64,000 bases of DNA from Stenotrophomonas africana (GCF_013004645.1 NZ_JABEME010000005.1:124001-188000); one strand, 5' to 3'. Numbered from the stretch's first letter, positions 10,230 through 19,288 are shown. Program-made: numbers and translations. Notes: generated by a model from the sequence alone, not told the origin.

Positions 10230-11948
10230 ATGCCTGGTACGCTCAGTCGTCGCACCTTCCTGGCCAGTGCCGCTGCCGTTCCAGCGGCCGCGCTCATGCC
10301 GGCGGGCATTGCTGCCGGGAAGACGTATGCAGTCCTCACTGAGAGCTTGATCGAGACGGAACGGGATGCAATCCGCTCCGCCATGAAAGGCAGCGACATC
10401 GGTGCCGCTGCCGTCTGCCTGGTCGAAGACGGGCAGGTGCGCTGGGCCGAGGGCTTCGGGTACGCATCGGGCGACGGTAGTGCAGCAGTAGACGCCAGTA
10501 CGATGTTCAGCATCCAGTCCACCTCGAAGAATTTCGCGGCGGTGGCGGTGCTGTTGGCCGTGCAGGACGGCATCCTTGAGCTGGACGCGCCCATTACCCA
10601 CCATCTGCCGTCGTTCACGGTGCGCAGCCGCTTTGAGCATTCACCGCAGGAGCACATCACGCTGCGCCTGCTGCTCGCCAACCGTGCTGGATTCACGCAC
10701 GAGGCGCCGCTGGGCAACAACTACGAACCGGCGTCACCGGGCTTTGATGCGCATGTCCGCAGCATCTCCCAGACATGGTTGCGCTTTCCGGTAGGTACGC
10801 GCTACCGCTATTCCAACCTGGGCTTCGACCTTGCAGGCCATGTCCTTGAACAGGCCGCGGGTGTCGATTACCCGCAGTGGCTGCGGCGTCGGATCTTCGA
10901 GCCGCTGGGAATGCACGACAGTACGGCGGATGCGTCGGTCTATCTGGCAAGCAAGGGCCGCGCATTGGGAACCCAGGAAGGCTTCGTGCAGGTACCGCCG
11001 GTGACGCCACTGGTGGTGTCCGGTGGCGTCTGGACCAGTGCTGCCGACATGGCGAAGTATCTTGGCTTCATGCTTGCTGGCGGTAAGGCAGGCACGCAGC
11101 AACTGCTCGCACCTCATCTCTGGGACGAGATGCATGGCTTCGGCCTGGGTGGCGACTACGGGCTAGGTGTGATGCGCAGCGAGCGCCGCTACGGCAGCAC
11201 ACCGGTACGGCTGCTGCACCACCGCGGTGGCGGCTTCGGATTCGGTTGCGTTTTCACGTACTGCCCGCAGGCGCAGGTGGGTTTCGCTGCAATGTTCAAC
11301 CGTGCGACGTCCGCAGGGTACGGCTTCGGCGAGCGTCTGCTCGATCAACTGTTGTCGGCGCGTTTCGGACCACGGCAGCCCCGCGTGCCGGTATCGTCGC
11401 TGGCGCCGATCCGATTGAACCAGAGCCAGCTGCAGCGGATGGCGGGAAACTGGATTGGTCGCAGCGCCAAAGCGAAGATTGTGGCTGCCGAAAATGGTGA
11501 ATTGCTGCTGCGTCGAGAGGCCAGTGAAGCGGGTACCCGGCTTGCGGCCATCGACGGCGATCAACTGTTTACCGAAGGCGCCGATGGAGAGGTTGCGACG
11601 TACCGTTACCATGCGGCAGCGGACATGCTGCCTGCGCATCTGGAATGTACGAACGGGGAAGATGGCCTGGACCAGAACGACACCATGGAGATGCCTGCCG
11701 GGCCGAATACCCTCCATTGGCACCCCTGGTTGGGTCGCTATCGCATCGACCAATGGGGCAAGCCGTCAATGTCCGTTGAGCTGGAGCAACGACAGGGCTG
11801 GCTGTACATCGATGGCATCCGCCTGGTTGCTGAGGTGGAGCCTGGCCTGTTGTTCACCAGCGATGGCGAAGCCGTGGACTTCCGTGGTCCCCAGCCGACG
11901 TGGCGCAACCTGCGCTTGCAGCGCGTCCGCAATGCGGACGCTGGCTGA
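10230..11948 (+). CDS. TAT-exported serine hydrolase (class C beta-lactamase / DD-peptidase family)
   Basis: A 572-residue protein. The N-terminus MPGTLSRRTFLASAAA contains the SRRTFL twin-arginine signal, predicting folded export to the periplasm. The serine beta-lactamase-like fold shows SxxK as S97-T-S-K100, YSN near 194-196 and HRG near 331-333, the triad expected for class C/EstB/DD-peptidase relatives. The last ~170 residues form an extra beta-rich region seen in D-aminopeptidase/Pab87-like members. ATG 10230 has GGAG about 7 bases upstream and starts the TAT signal directly; a longer frame from 10173 would spoil it. Substrate (peptide, ester or beta-lactam) cannot be told. Confidence 0.85.
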   Translation: MPGTLSRRTFLASAAAVPAAALMPAGIAAGKTYAVLTESLIETERDAIRSAMKGSDIGAAAVCLVEDGQVRWAEGFGYASGDGSAAVDASTMFSIQSTSKNFAAVAVLLAVQDGILELDAPITHHLPSFTVRSRFEHSPQEHITLRLLLANRAGFTHEAPLGNNYEPASPGFDAHVRSISQTWLRFPVGTRYRYSNLGFDLAGHVLEQAAGVDYPQWLRRRIFEPLGMHDSTADASVYLASKGRALGTQEGFVQVPPVTPLVVSGGVWTSAADMAKYLGFMLAGGKAGTQQLLAPHLWDEMHGFGLGGDYGLGVMRSERRYGSTPVRLLHHRGGGFGFGCVFTYCPQAQVGFAAMFNRATSAGYGFGERLLDQLLSARFGPRQPRVPVSSLAPIRLNQSQLQRMAGNWIGRSAKAKIVAAENGELLLRREASEAGTRLAAIDGDQLFTEGADGEVATYRYHAAADMLPAHLECTNGEDGLDQNDTMEMPAGPNTLHWHPWLGRYRIDQWGKPSMSVELEQRQGWLYIDGIRLVAEVEPGLLFTSDGEAVDFRGPQPTWRNLRLQRVRNADAG

Positions 11949-11966
11949 TGCCTGCGTGGCGTTGGG

Positions 11967-12359
11967 TCAGGCGCGCCGCCCCCGGCCGTCAATGCTGTAG
12001 CGCCCGGCGCCTGTGCAGGCCAGCAGCAGGAAGCCACCGGCCAGCCCAAGGTTCTTCAGGAACATGATCTGCTGGGTCTGGTCGGCGAAGTTGTGGTGGA
12101 AGATGAAGGCGGTGACCAGGCTGAAACCCACCAGCACGACCGACACCAGCCGGGTCTGGAAGCCGAGCAGGATGCACAGTCCGCTGCCGATCTCGAAGGC
12201 GATGGTGGGCCAGAGCAGGAGGCCGGGCACGCCCATGGCTTCCATGTAGCCCTGGGTGCCGCTGAGATCACCGAGCTTGCCCAGGCCGGAGACCAGGAAC
12301 AGCGCCATCAGCAGGATGCGTGCAAGCAGGTAAGCGAGCGAGTGGGAAGCGTGGCTCAC
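11967..12359 (-). CDS. DoxX family membrane protein
   Basis: A 130-residue inner-membrane protein with four predicted helices. LARILLMALFLVSGLGKLGD and GVPGLLLWPTIAFEIGSGLC are typical DoxX/DoxD-like segments, and MFLKNLGLAGGFLLL matches the family's last helix. A GTG at 12359 with GAGGA 7 bases upstream is the likely start; the longer frame upstream is a shadow of the H-NS gene. DoxX relatives have been linked to redox or detoxification functions, but nothing here fixes a role. It is divergent from the H-NS-type gene. Confidence 0.85.
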   Translation of the reverse strand: MSHASHSLAYLLARILLMALFLVSGLGKLGDLSGTQGYMEAMGVPGLLLWPTIAFEIGSGLCILLGFQTRLVSVVLVGFSLVTAFIFHHNFADQTQQIMFLKNLGLAGGFLLLACTGAGRYSIDGRGRRA

Positions 12360-12477
12360 GTCGGTGTCCTCGGAGATGGCCGTCGAGGGTGATCGGAGCC
12401 CACCGGCGGTGAAGCCTGTGTCTACGCGAGGCGCAAGGCGCCTTGACAGCTGGCGGTTCGCAGGAGACCTTTCTCCC

Positions 12478-12897
12478 ATGACGATTGATATTGAATCGCT
12501 CAGCCTTCGGGAGCTGGGCGCCTTGGTGGTTGCCGCTGAACAGCGGAAACACCTCATTTCCAGCCGCCGTCCGGCCAGTGCGGTGCGACGGATGCTGAAA
12601 GCCGCCGCGGCCGAAGCCGGCTACACCCTCGAAGAACTCTTCGGTGGCGAAGCCTCGGAAACACCTGCGCCCGCCCGCAAATCCGCCCGCCGTAAATCCG
12701 GCAAAGTCGCGCCCAAGTATCGCGACCCGGAATACAAGCGCCTGACCTGGACCGGTCGCGGGCGCATGCCGCGCTGGTTGGCGTCCAAGGTGTCGATGGG
12801 CCACAAGGCCACCGATTTCCTGATTCCTGGCTTGGCCAGGCCGACCGCTGGCAAGACCAGCACCATCGGCAAGCGGACCGTCATCAAGAAGGGATGA
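12478..12897 (+). CDS. H-NS histone family nucleoid protein
   Basis: A 139-residue DNA-binding protein. The N-terminal half (ELGALVVAAEQRKHLISSRR) is a helical oligomerisation region. The C-terminal domain carries the H-NS consensus as KYRDPEYKRLTWTGRGRMPR followed by WL, where TWTGRGRxPxWL is the DNA-contact block. A Lys/Arg/Ala linker (ARKSARRKSGK) joins them. The ATG at 12478 gives the standard short N-terminus. Such proteins coat AT-rich DNA, silence foreign genes and shape the chromosome. In xanthomonads related proteins (XrvA type) affect virulence; that extension is inference. Confidence 0.9.
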   Translation: MTIDIESLSLRELGALVVAAEQRKHLISSRRPASAVRRMLKAAAAEAGYTLEELFGGEASETPAPARKSARRKSGKVAPKYRDPEYKRLTWTGRGRMPRWLASKVSMGHKATDFLIPGLARPTAGKTSTIGKRTVIKKG

Positions 12898-12945
12898 GGC
12901 TGCGGCACTGCTACCCTGCCGGGTCTTTCAACCGAGGAGCACGGG

Positions 12946-13353
12946 ATGGCACACGAGGGTGGCATGACGATCACGCTGAAAGTCCTGTACACAGCCGCAG
13001 GCGCGGCCGTGCTGGTCAGCCTGCTGGCCTGGGCGGTGGAATGGAGCGGAATGGCCTATGTCTGCCCATACTGCCGCGTGCAGCGCACGGTCATCGGCGT
13101 GCTGGGTGTGCTGACGCTGTTCGCGCGACCGGGCGGGCTCATCGTGCCGTGGTTGTCGTACACCGCGGGCGGCTTCGCGTTCGTGGTCGCGGCAATGCAG
13201 CACTTCAACGGCTGGAAGCGTATTTCCGCCGGAGATTTCAGCTTCAACGCGCAGTGGTACATCGATCCATGGCTGCTGTCAGGCTGCGCGATGCTGATCC
13301 TGGTGGCACAGCTGATGCTGGTGCAGGCTGCGTGTCGGCGCAGTCTGCGCTGA
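12946..13353 (+). CDS. Four-helix membrane protein with DsbB-like CPYC motif
   Basis: A 135-residue inner-membrane protein with about four transmembrane helices. After helix 1 (residues 10-30) comes YVCPYCRVQRTVIGVLGVLT, which resembles the N-terminal redox loop and second helix of DsbB (CxxC followed by xQR). The second periplasmic cysteine pair of DsbB is missing: the only other cysteines lie in or near helix 4. It may be a reduced DsbB/VKOR-like quinone-linked protein or a related family without redox function. ATG 12946 has a GAGGAG site 8 bases upstream. It follows the H-NS gene on the same strand by 48 bases. Confidence 0.7.
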   Translation: MAHEGGMTITLKVLYTAAGAAVLVSLLAWAVEWSGMAYVCPYCRVQRTVIGVLGVLTLFARPGGLIVPWLSYTAGGFAFVVAAMQHFNGWKRISAGDFSFNAQWYIDPWLLSGCAMLILVAQLMLVQAACRRSLR

Positions 13354-13377
13354 TGCCTCTGCCCACGGGGCGTAGCC

Positions 13378-14019
13378 TCAGGCGTTCTGGAATACCGCCA
13401 GCTGCGCGGCGAACGCGCGCTGGTACGCCGGTCGTTGCGTTGCGCGTGCCACATAGGCGACCACCTGCGGGTGCTCGTCGAGGAGGCCGCTGCTTTTCAG
13501 GCGTAGCAGCACCGAGACCATCATCAGGTCGCCGGCGCTGAATTCGCCCTCCAGCCACGACGACGAGCCCAACCAGGCGGACAGTTGTGACAACCGCGTA
13601 CGCACGCGCTCTTCAAGCATCGGCAGACGCTGCGCATACCAGGGCTGCTCGCGCTCCAGCACCCAGGCCATGGAACGTTCGACGATGGGCGGCTCCACCG
13701 TGTTCAGCGCGGCAAACATCCACATGATCGCGCGCATGCGTGCAGCCGGATCGGCTGGCAGCAGGCCGGGGTGTTGCTCGGCCAGGTGCAGCACGATCGC
13801 GCCGGATTCGAACAGGAGCCGGTCGCCGTCCTGCCAGGTGGGAATCTGCCCGAAGGGATTGCGCGCCAGGTGCGCGGGCTGCTTCATCTCGGTGAAGCTG
13901 AGCAGCTGCACGTCATAGGGCACAGCCAGTTCCTCCAGCGCCCAGCGTACGCGCATGTCGCGGGCCAGGCCTTGGCCACGGTCGGGGGAGGCGGCGAAGG
14001 CGGTGAGGATGGGAGGCAT
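13378..14019 (-). CDS. Glutathione S-transferase family protein
   Basis: A 213-residue cytosolic GST. The N-terminal thioredoxin-like domain contains RWALEELAVPYDVQLLSF, the cis-proline segment NPFGQIPTWQDG and the glutathione-contact ESGAIVLHLAEQ. The C-terminal helical domain ends with AYVARATQRPAYQRAFAAQL. ATG 14019 fits the family start (PPILTAFAASP); the open frame upstream is not coding. It most resembles bacterial beta/theta-like or YghU-type GSTs, and the substrate is unknown. Confidence 0.88.
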   Translation of the reverse strand: MPPILTAFAASPDRGQGLARDMRVRWALEELAVPYDVQLLSFTEMKQPAHLARNPFGQIPTWQDGDRLLFESGAIVLHLAEQHPGLLPADPAARMRAIMWMFAALNTVEPPIVERSMAWVLEREQPWYAQRLPMLEERVRTRLSQLSAWLGSSSWLEGEFSAGDLMMVSVLLRLKSSGLLDEHPQVVAYVARATQRPAYQRAFAAQLAVFQNA

Positions 14020-14183
14020 GGGAACAGTCCGCGCGGTCAAGGAAGGTTTGATGATCTGACGAGCGAGTGTGCCGAAAATCGACAGGGGCGGTGCCCTGCA
14101 CGTCGCCTGCACGTGATCTGCACGCAGGCACTGTCCTGGATCCATCAGTCTGCCGGGGTCATCCGCAGAGACAGGTAGCAGGA

Positions 14184-14294
14184 ATGAATACCCCCGGAAA
14201 ACCGAAGCCTAGTTGGCGCCAGAGAAACGTGCTGATGGGAGTGCTCGCCGCAGTCCTGGTGATCGTGGTGATCATCCTCTTCATACCTTGGTGA
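14184..14294 (+). CDS. Small single-pass membrane protein (36 aa)
   Basis: A short frame of 36 codons: a basic N-terminus (GKPKPSWRQRNVLMG) followed by one hydrophobic helix (VLAAVLVIVVIILFIPW) running to the C-terminus. Composition is typical of a real small inner-membrane protein. CAGG lies about 8 bases upstream of ATG. No family was recognised and the call depends only on composition. Confidence 0.5.
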   Translation: MNTPGKPKPSWRQRNVLMGVLAAVLVIVVIILFIPW

Positions 14295-14484
14295 GTTGCC
14301 CAGGATCGCTCGATGTGATCCACGCGCCACTGTGACGTGAAGCAGTCAGTGCGGGTTGGGTGAAGTGATGTGCGTATCAATCGTTGCTCACCTGCGAACT
14401 ACACGAGCATGTCCAGAGTGGATCCGCAGGCAGCGCAGTCGAGGCTGCTTTTCTCCCCCGAAACGACGATACAGGAGCAACGCC

Positions 14485-14937
14485 ATGAGCACCCAGTCCA
14501 CCATCGAACATCGCCTCAACGACCTGATCGAGATCGCCCGTGACGGCAAGTCGTTCTATGAAGAAGCCGCGACCAAGGTGAAGGACGCCGAGCTTTCGGC
14601 CCTGTTCACTCGCATTGCCGGCGTCAAGGGCCGCATCGTGGCCGCATTGAGTGGCTCGGTTGCAGCCAGCGGTGGCAAGCCTGCCGAGCACGGCACCGTG
14701 GTCGGCTCGATGCAGCAGTTCTACGGCAAGGTGCGCGCCGCGTTCGGCGATACCAACTACGGCTATGTGGCCGAGTTGGAGGAATCCGAAGATCGCCTGC
14801 TGGGTGCGTTCAAGGACGTGCTGAAGGACAACGAGCTGCCGCCGGCGGTGCGCCAGGAAGTGACCCAGCTGCTGCCGGAAGTGCAGGAATGCCACAACGT
14901 GATGCGCGCGCGCAAGCATGCGATGAAGGCGGCTTGA
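14485..14937 (+). CDS. PA2169 family four-helix-bundle protein (DUF2383)
   Basis: A 150-residue cytosolic helical protein of the DUF2383/PA2169 family, related to ferritin-like bundles. Family features include LNDLIEIARDGKSFYEEAA at the N-terminus and NYGYVAELEESEDRLLGAFK near residue 95. The ATG at 14485 has AGGAG 7 bases upstream. Members are often stress- or stationary-phase-induced; their biochemical role is not established. Confidence 0.88.
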   Translation: MSTQSTIEHRLNDLIEIARDGKSFYEEAATKVKDAELSALFTRIAGVKGRIVAALSGSVAASGGKPAEHGTVVGSMQQFYGKVRAAFGDTNYGYVAELEESEDRLLGAFKDVLKDNELPPAVRQEVTQLLPEVQECHNVMRARKHAMKAA

Positions 14938-15130
14938 TGATCATCGGCGGCCCATTCCCCGGGGTCGCCGCGGCCGGGGCGGCATCGCTGCCCGGTCACC
15001 CTGAACCGGTCGCTGCTACACGCTGACCGGTTCCGCACGGCCAACGATGGACACCGTGAACAACGGGAACGGTCCGCAGACAGTTCGCTGAGCCGCAACA
15101 ACGACGCAGACGTACCATGGCGCGTCGCGT

Positions 15131-15319
15131 GATTTCGCCGACGCGTCGGGTACGGCGGTGGCGCTTTACTACGCCGTACAGAGCGTGATCGTGGCCGGCT
15201 TCGGGACACTGGCTACCGTGTTGTTGCCGGGGGACACGATGTGGCCGCTGGTGGCCTATGGCCTGCTGTTGTCCCTGGCCAGCCTGATCGCTGTGGTGGC
15301 GTTGCGGTGCCGCACATAG
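15131..15319 (+). pseudogene. Remnant: C-terminal end of an MFS transporter
   Basis: A 62-codon open stretch without a start codon or ribosome site encodes two transmembrane helices in the style of a Bcr/CflA-type drug transporter C-terminus: DASGTAVALYYAVQSVIVAG, then LPGDTMWPLVAYGLLLSL, ending RCRT and TAG. The N-terminal ~340 residues expected for such a transporter are absent; the 190 bases upstream carry no related coding in any frame. It is most likely the 3' relic of a deleted gene. Confidence 0.6.
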
Positions 15320-15331
15320 CCTTGGGCAGTG

Positions 15332-15362
15332 AATAAAAATGGGGCGGCCAAAAGGCCGCCCC
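15332..15362 (-). terminator. Terminator of the autotransporter gene
   Basis: On the minus strand GGGGCGGCC and GGCCGCCCC (15341-15349 and 15354-15362) pair perfectly across a 4-base loop and are followed by ATTTTTATT. It lies 29 bases after the autotransporter stop. Confidence 0.9.
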
Positions 15363-15390
15363 AACCCGTCAATCGATCATGTGCGTGGCG

Positions 15391-18300
15391 TTAGAAGCGC
15401 ACCGACCAGCGCACGTTCGCACTGTGGTCGCGGCTCTCGCTGCCGTACTGGCCGCTGTAGCCCAGCTCCAGCTGCTGACGCGGTGTCAGCCACGCGGACA
15501 GGCCCAGTTCGGCCACCACGGCGTTGTCGGCAATCGGAGCACCCTCGACCACGAAGGTGGTGTTGCTGTTGGCGAAGGCCAGGTTGGCCACCTGGTTGCG
15601 ATCACCCGAGGCACGGCGGTAGCCGACACCGCCACGCAGGTGCAACCAGCTGTCCTGCTGGAACGATGCCTTCAGGCCCTTGTCGAAGCGCAGGCCAGCG
15701 GTGGCGACCGTGGTGCCGGTGTCGTCCACCTCGCCGTGCAGGGCCGCCGCACCGCCGCGCTCGTTGATCTGCTTCAGATCCACCTCCACGCGGGCGACCT
15801 GCAGGTACGGCTCCAGCCCGGCTTCCGGGCCACCGAAACGGTAGCCGGCTTCGATGAAGGCCTGGCGGGTGCGGGCGTCGTAGCGTGCGCTCAGGCTGTC
15901 GCTGAAGCCCGCGAAGGCCACATCGCGTGTGCTCTTCACCTCGTGCTTGCTCCAGGCCACGCCGCCGCGCAGGCCGAAGCCGCCCCAGGTGTGGCTGGCG
16001 TAGGCGCCGAAGTGCGTGTTGTCGATCTTCGACTTGGCGCGGCGGTCCTGCTGCTTCACGTCGGTACGGCCGGTGCCGGCCAGCACGCCAACCTGCCAGC
16101 CGGAGAACTCGCGGTCGATGCCGACCAGCAGGCCGTTGCTGTTGGCTTCGGTGCGGGCGGTGTTGGCGTTGCCATCCAGCTTGCTGTTGCCGCCCAGGGC
16201 CTGCACCCATGCGCCCGTGGCGTCGCCCGCATCGGCACCGGGTGCGGTGGCACCGGCACGACGTGACAGTGCGGCATCGCGCACATAGCGGCTGCCCTCG
16301 ACCAGGGCCAATGCCGTGGCCGGATGCAGCTCGCCGCTGAGGCCATCGAGCACGCCACCGACCTGTTGCGGGAACAGCTGCGTCAGCGGCTTGGGCAGGC
16401 CCTGGTTGATCGCCAGCACGTCAGCGGCGCCGGCCACCGCGCGTTGATTCGGCGTGATGGCGGCACTGGCCAGCGAGGCGCCGCGGGCCACGTCGATACG
16501 GGTGCCATTGGCACCGTAGGCGAGGCTGAACTGCAGGAACGGCGAGAACGCACTGAAGTCGGTTTTGGCGAACTGGCCGCTGACGCCGCCATCGGCGCGG
16601 ATGAAATTGAACTGCTCGCCGAGGTAGTAGGTGCCCGGCTCCGGCAGTGCGACCAGAGTGCCGCCGAGGGTGGCGGTGCCGGTCACGTGCAGCTGGTCAC
16701 TGCGCCCGCCCGGAGCGAGTTCGGCCGCGTAGACACCGGTTGCGCCCTGCACGTAGTCGCCATTGATGGTCAATGTGCCGATGGAGTTGCCGGGCGCGAT
16801 GATGCCGTCCACGCGGGTGTTGCCCAGCGTACCGACACCCTTCAGCAGGCCGTTGGCACCGACCGTGGTGGTGCCGCCGGTCTGCGTGCCGTTGAAGGAC
16901 ACCACGCCACCGTTGACGGTCAGGTTGCCGTCCTTCAGCAGGCCGCTTGCGCTGACCGTGCTCACGCCCCCGGTGGTGTTCAGCGCGGTGGAGACCAGGC
17001 TGCCGTTGAGCAGGAACTGGCCACCCTGGACCTCGACCGCAGACGTGAGCGTGTTGGCACCGTTCAATTCCAGCGTGCCGTCCTGCAATACCGCGCCGTT
17101 GAAGGTGTTGTCGCCGCTCAGGCGCAGCCAGCCGATGCCGGACTTGGTCAGCTTGCCGGGGCCACCGATGTCGTTGGTCCAGTCATCCCAGGCATCGCCC
17201 TCCCACACCTTCAGGCCGCCGGCCTTCTGGTTCATCACCACGTTGGTATCCACGCGCAGCGAGCCATAGCCTTCGATGGCCTTGCGCAGGTCCATCAGGC
17301 CCCAGCCGTAGATCTCGTCGATGCCCGGTGCGCCCAGATCGCGCGCGGTGGTCAGCAGCACGTCGCGGACCTGTGCGCTGTCCAGATAGGGGAAGCGTTC
17401 GAACAACAGTCCCAGCGCACCGGTGACGTGCGGTGCGGCCATCGAGGTGCCGCTGAGCAACCCATAGCCGTAGGTGGGCACACGCTGGGTGACGTCAAGC
17501 GACAGATTGCCGTTGGCATCCACGCCCAGCGCCGCCGCCACTGCGGAATCATCGCCATAGACTGTGGAGTTGATGCCTGAGCCGGGAGCGGCCAGGCACC
17601 AGTTGGCGCTGAGGCCGCACTTGTTGGAGGTCAGGCTGAGCGTGAAATCCTGGCCGACGTTGACGACACTGAGCCAGTACTTCTCGATGTCAGCGAAGGC
17701 ACGCGGCAGGGTGGCATACATGCCGGCGATCGGGCTGGCCGATACGGGAGCCGCAACATCGCGTGCAGGCGAATTTCCCGCTGCCCAAACCTGGATCATG
17801 CCATTGGCGCGGGATCCGTCGGCATAGGTTGCGAGGTAATCGCGATCATCCGGATCGTTGTAGATCTGATCCATCAGTACCGCATTGGGCTCATTACTCA
17901 GACCCCAGCTATGGTTGACCGCGCGCACGCCCTGGGCGTTCATCTGGGCGTACATGTCGACCACGGCGGACGAATCGGGGCCAACGCTACCCAGTGAGAC
18001 CACCGAATAGCCGGTTGCCGTACGCTGCCATTCGCTGGCGCTGTTGAAGAAGAGGCGGGCGACGCTGAGATCCGCCCCGAAGGCGACCCCATGCATACCA
18101 TTGCCGTCGCGGTTGGCGGCGATGGTGCCGGCCACATGGGTGCCGTGTACTTCAAAGCCGATGCCGGGCTGAACATAGGGACCCGCCATGATCAGGTCGC
18201 GAATGTTCTGTGGGACGTTGGCGTTGAAGCCGACGTAGCTTACCTGCACGTCGTCGCCATCGCTGGAGAAGCAGGCGCCGGGACCCGTGAGCTGTGTGGT

Positions 18301-18777
18301 GTTGGTGCAGTGCGAACCGTCGGCCAGCAAGTCGGCAATGTGGATGCTGCGATGGTTCTTCCCGGCGAACTCTGGATGGTCCAGGCCGGTGCCGCTGTCG
18401 AACACACCCAGGCGGATGCCGGTACCGGTCAGGCCCCGCGCATAGGCGTGGTCTGCGTTGGTCGCGGCCAGGCCCCAGTCGGCGTTGAATTCGTTCGTGC
18501 GCCAGCTGGCCGGATCACCTGGCTTACCGGGAATCGACGTGGCGCTGGCTGCTGCTACGGGTGTTGTGGCCGACAGGTTCGCGTCGGTCGATGAACTCGC
18601 CAGCGGTGTGGGCTGCGCCCACGCGGCCTGCAGTTGGCGCTGCTGCTGCCAGGCATCGAATGATTCGCTGGCCATGGCCGGGAGTGCGGTGGCCAGCAAC
18701 AGCGAGCTGGCGACGGCAAGCGCCAGCGGGCGATGTGAGAGGGAGCGGGACGAACGGCCGTACAGCGGGTGATTCAT
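15391..18777 (-). CDS. Autotransporter subtilisin-like serine protease (S8, type Va)
   Basis: A 1128-residue secreted protease. Signal peptide at residues 1-36 (LALAVASSLLLATALPAMA). The S8 peptidase domain at about 95-500 has the triad Asp127 (GVFDSGTG), His211 (HGTHVAGT) and Ser445 (SGTSMAAPH), with Asn335 (AAGNS) as oxyanion residue. Autotransporter-associated beta repeats follow at about 540-700 (LSGDNTFNGAVLQDGTLEL). The C-terminal ~280 residues form the translocator barrel and end in WSVRF, with Phe as last residue as OMPs require. ATG 18777 has AGGAAG about 8 bases upstream. S. maltophilia encodes several such proteases, with likely roles in host-tissue or protein degradation (inference). 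Confidence 0.95.
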   Translation of the reverse strand: MNHPLYGRSSRSLSHRPLALAVASSLLLATALPAMASESFDAWQQQRQLQAAWAQPTPLASSSTDANLSATTPVAAASATSIPGKPGDPASWRTNEFNADWGLAATNADHAYARGLTGTGIRLGVFDSGTGLDHPEFAGKNHRSIHIADLLADGSHCTNTTQLTGPGACFSSDGDDVQVSYVGFNANVPQNIRDLIMAGPYVQPGIGFEVHGTHVAGTIAANRDGNGMHGVAFGADLSVARLFFNSASEWQRTATGYSVVSLGSVGPDSSAVVDMYAQMNAQGVRAVNHSWGLSNEPNAVLMDQIYNDPDDRDYLATYADGSRANGMIQVWAAGNSPARDVAAPVSASPIAGMYATLPRAFADIEKYWLSVVNVGQDFTLSLTSNKCGLSANWCLAAPGSGINSTVYGDDSAVAAALGVDANGNLSLDVTQRVPTYGYGLLSGTSMAAPHVTGALGLLFERFPYLDSAQVRDVLLTTARDLGAPGIDEIYGWGLMDLRKAIEGYGSLRVDTNVVMNQKAGGLKVWEGDAWDDWTNDIGGPGKLTKSGIGWLRLSGDNTFNGAVLQDGTLELNGANTLTSAVEVQGGQFLLNGSLVSTALNTTGGVSTVSASGLLKDGNLTVNGGVVSFNGTQTGGTTTVGANGLLKGVGTLGNTRVDGIIAPGNSIGTLTINGDYVQGATGVYAAELAPGGRSDQLHVTGTATLGGTLVALPEPGTYYLGEQFNFIRADGGVSGQFAKTDFSAFSPFLQFSLAYGANGTRIDVARGASLASAAITPNQRAVAGAADVLAINQGLPKPLTQLFPQQVGGVLDGLSGELHPATALALVEGSRYVRDAALSRRAGATAPGADAGDATGAWVQALGGNSKLDGNANTARTEANSNGLLVGIDREFSGWQVGVLAGTGRTDVKQQDRRAKSKIDNTHFGAYASHTWGGFGLRGGVAWSKHEVKSTRDVAFAGFSDSLSARYDARTRQAFIEAGYRFGGPEAGLEPYLQVARVEVDLKQINERGGAAALHGEVDDTGTTVATAGLRFDKGLKASFQQDSWLHLRGGVGYRRASGDRNQVANLAFANSNTTFVVEGAPIADNAVVAELGLSAWLTPRQQLELGYSGQYGSESRDHSANVRWSVRF

Positions 18778-18965
18778 CAGACAACTTCCTTGATTGACGG
18801 ACATCAAAGGCCGTTAACCCCGCAGCGCGCCGATCACCCCCAGTGGCGTGAAGAAAATTTAATGAACAGGTTAAGATTGGGTGACATCGGCTTTCACTTC
18901 GTCTCCCTGCGGTCCCGCTACCGTGACCCAGCCTGGGCTCACCAGGCCTATCAGGGAGTGATGCA

Positions 18966-19166
18966 ATGCGAGTTTTCAGGAAAGTGATCGCAGGGGCTGT
19001 GTTCGCGCTGGCATGTACTGGTTCGGTGGCGGTGGCAGGGCCGGTCGAGCCCTGCGACAAGCCGTGCTGGCGGGCTTACCAGATGTGCCTGGCCAGTGGC
19101 GCCGATGCCGGTGAATGCCAGCAGGCGTACAACACCTGCGTGGTCGACCTGTGCATGGGCGTGTGA
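18966..19166 (+). CDS. Small cysteine-rich secreted protein
   Basis: A 66-residue protein. The first 24 residues (VIAGAVFALACTGSVAVAG) are a signal peptide. The ~42-residue mature part has six cysteines (EPCDKPCWRAYQMC, GECQQAYNTC, DLC), enough for three disulfides in the periplasm or outside. GGAG lies 7 bases before the ATG, and an intrinsic terminator follows, supporting a real monocistronic gene. No family was recognised. It is divergent from the autotransporter. Confidence 0.8.
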   Translation: MRVFRKVIAGAVFALACTGSVAVAGPVEPCDKPCWRAYQMCLASGADAGECQQAYNTCVVDLCMGV

Positions 19167-19195
19167 GTCGCGCCGTTTGAGCGTTGCGTTCTATG

Positions 19196-19226
19196 GAGCC
19201 CCGTCATCGACGGGGCTCTTCTGTTT
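19196..19226 (+). terminator. Terminator after the Cys-rich small gene
   Basis: GAGCCCCGT (19196-19204) pairs perfectly with ACGGGGCTC (19210-19218) across a 5-base loop, followed by the T-rich TTCTGTTT. Confidence 0.85.
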
Positions 19227-19288
19227 CAATCGAGGATGCCGGCATCGATACGGTAGTCTCGGCATGTCTTCATGGGCAGAGGAGTGCC

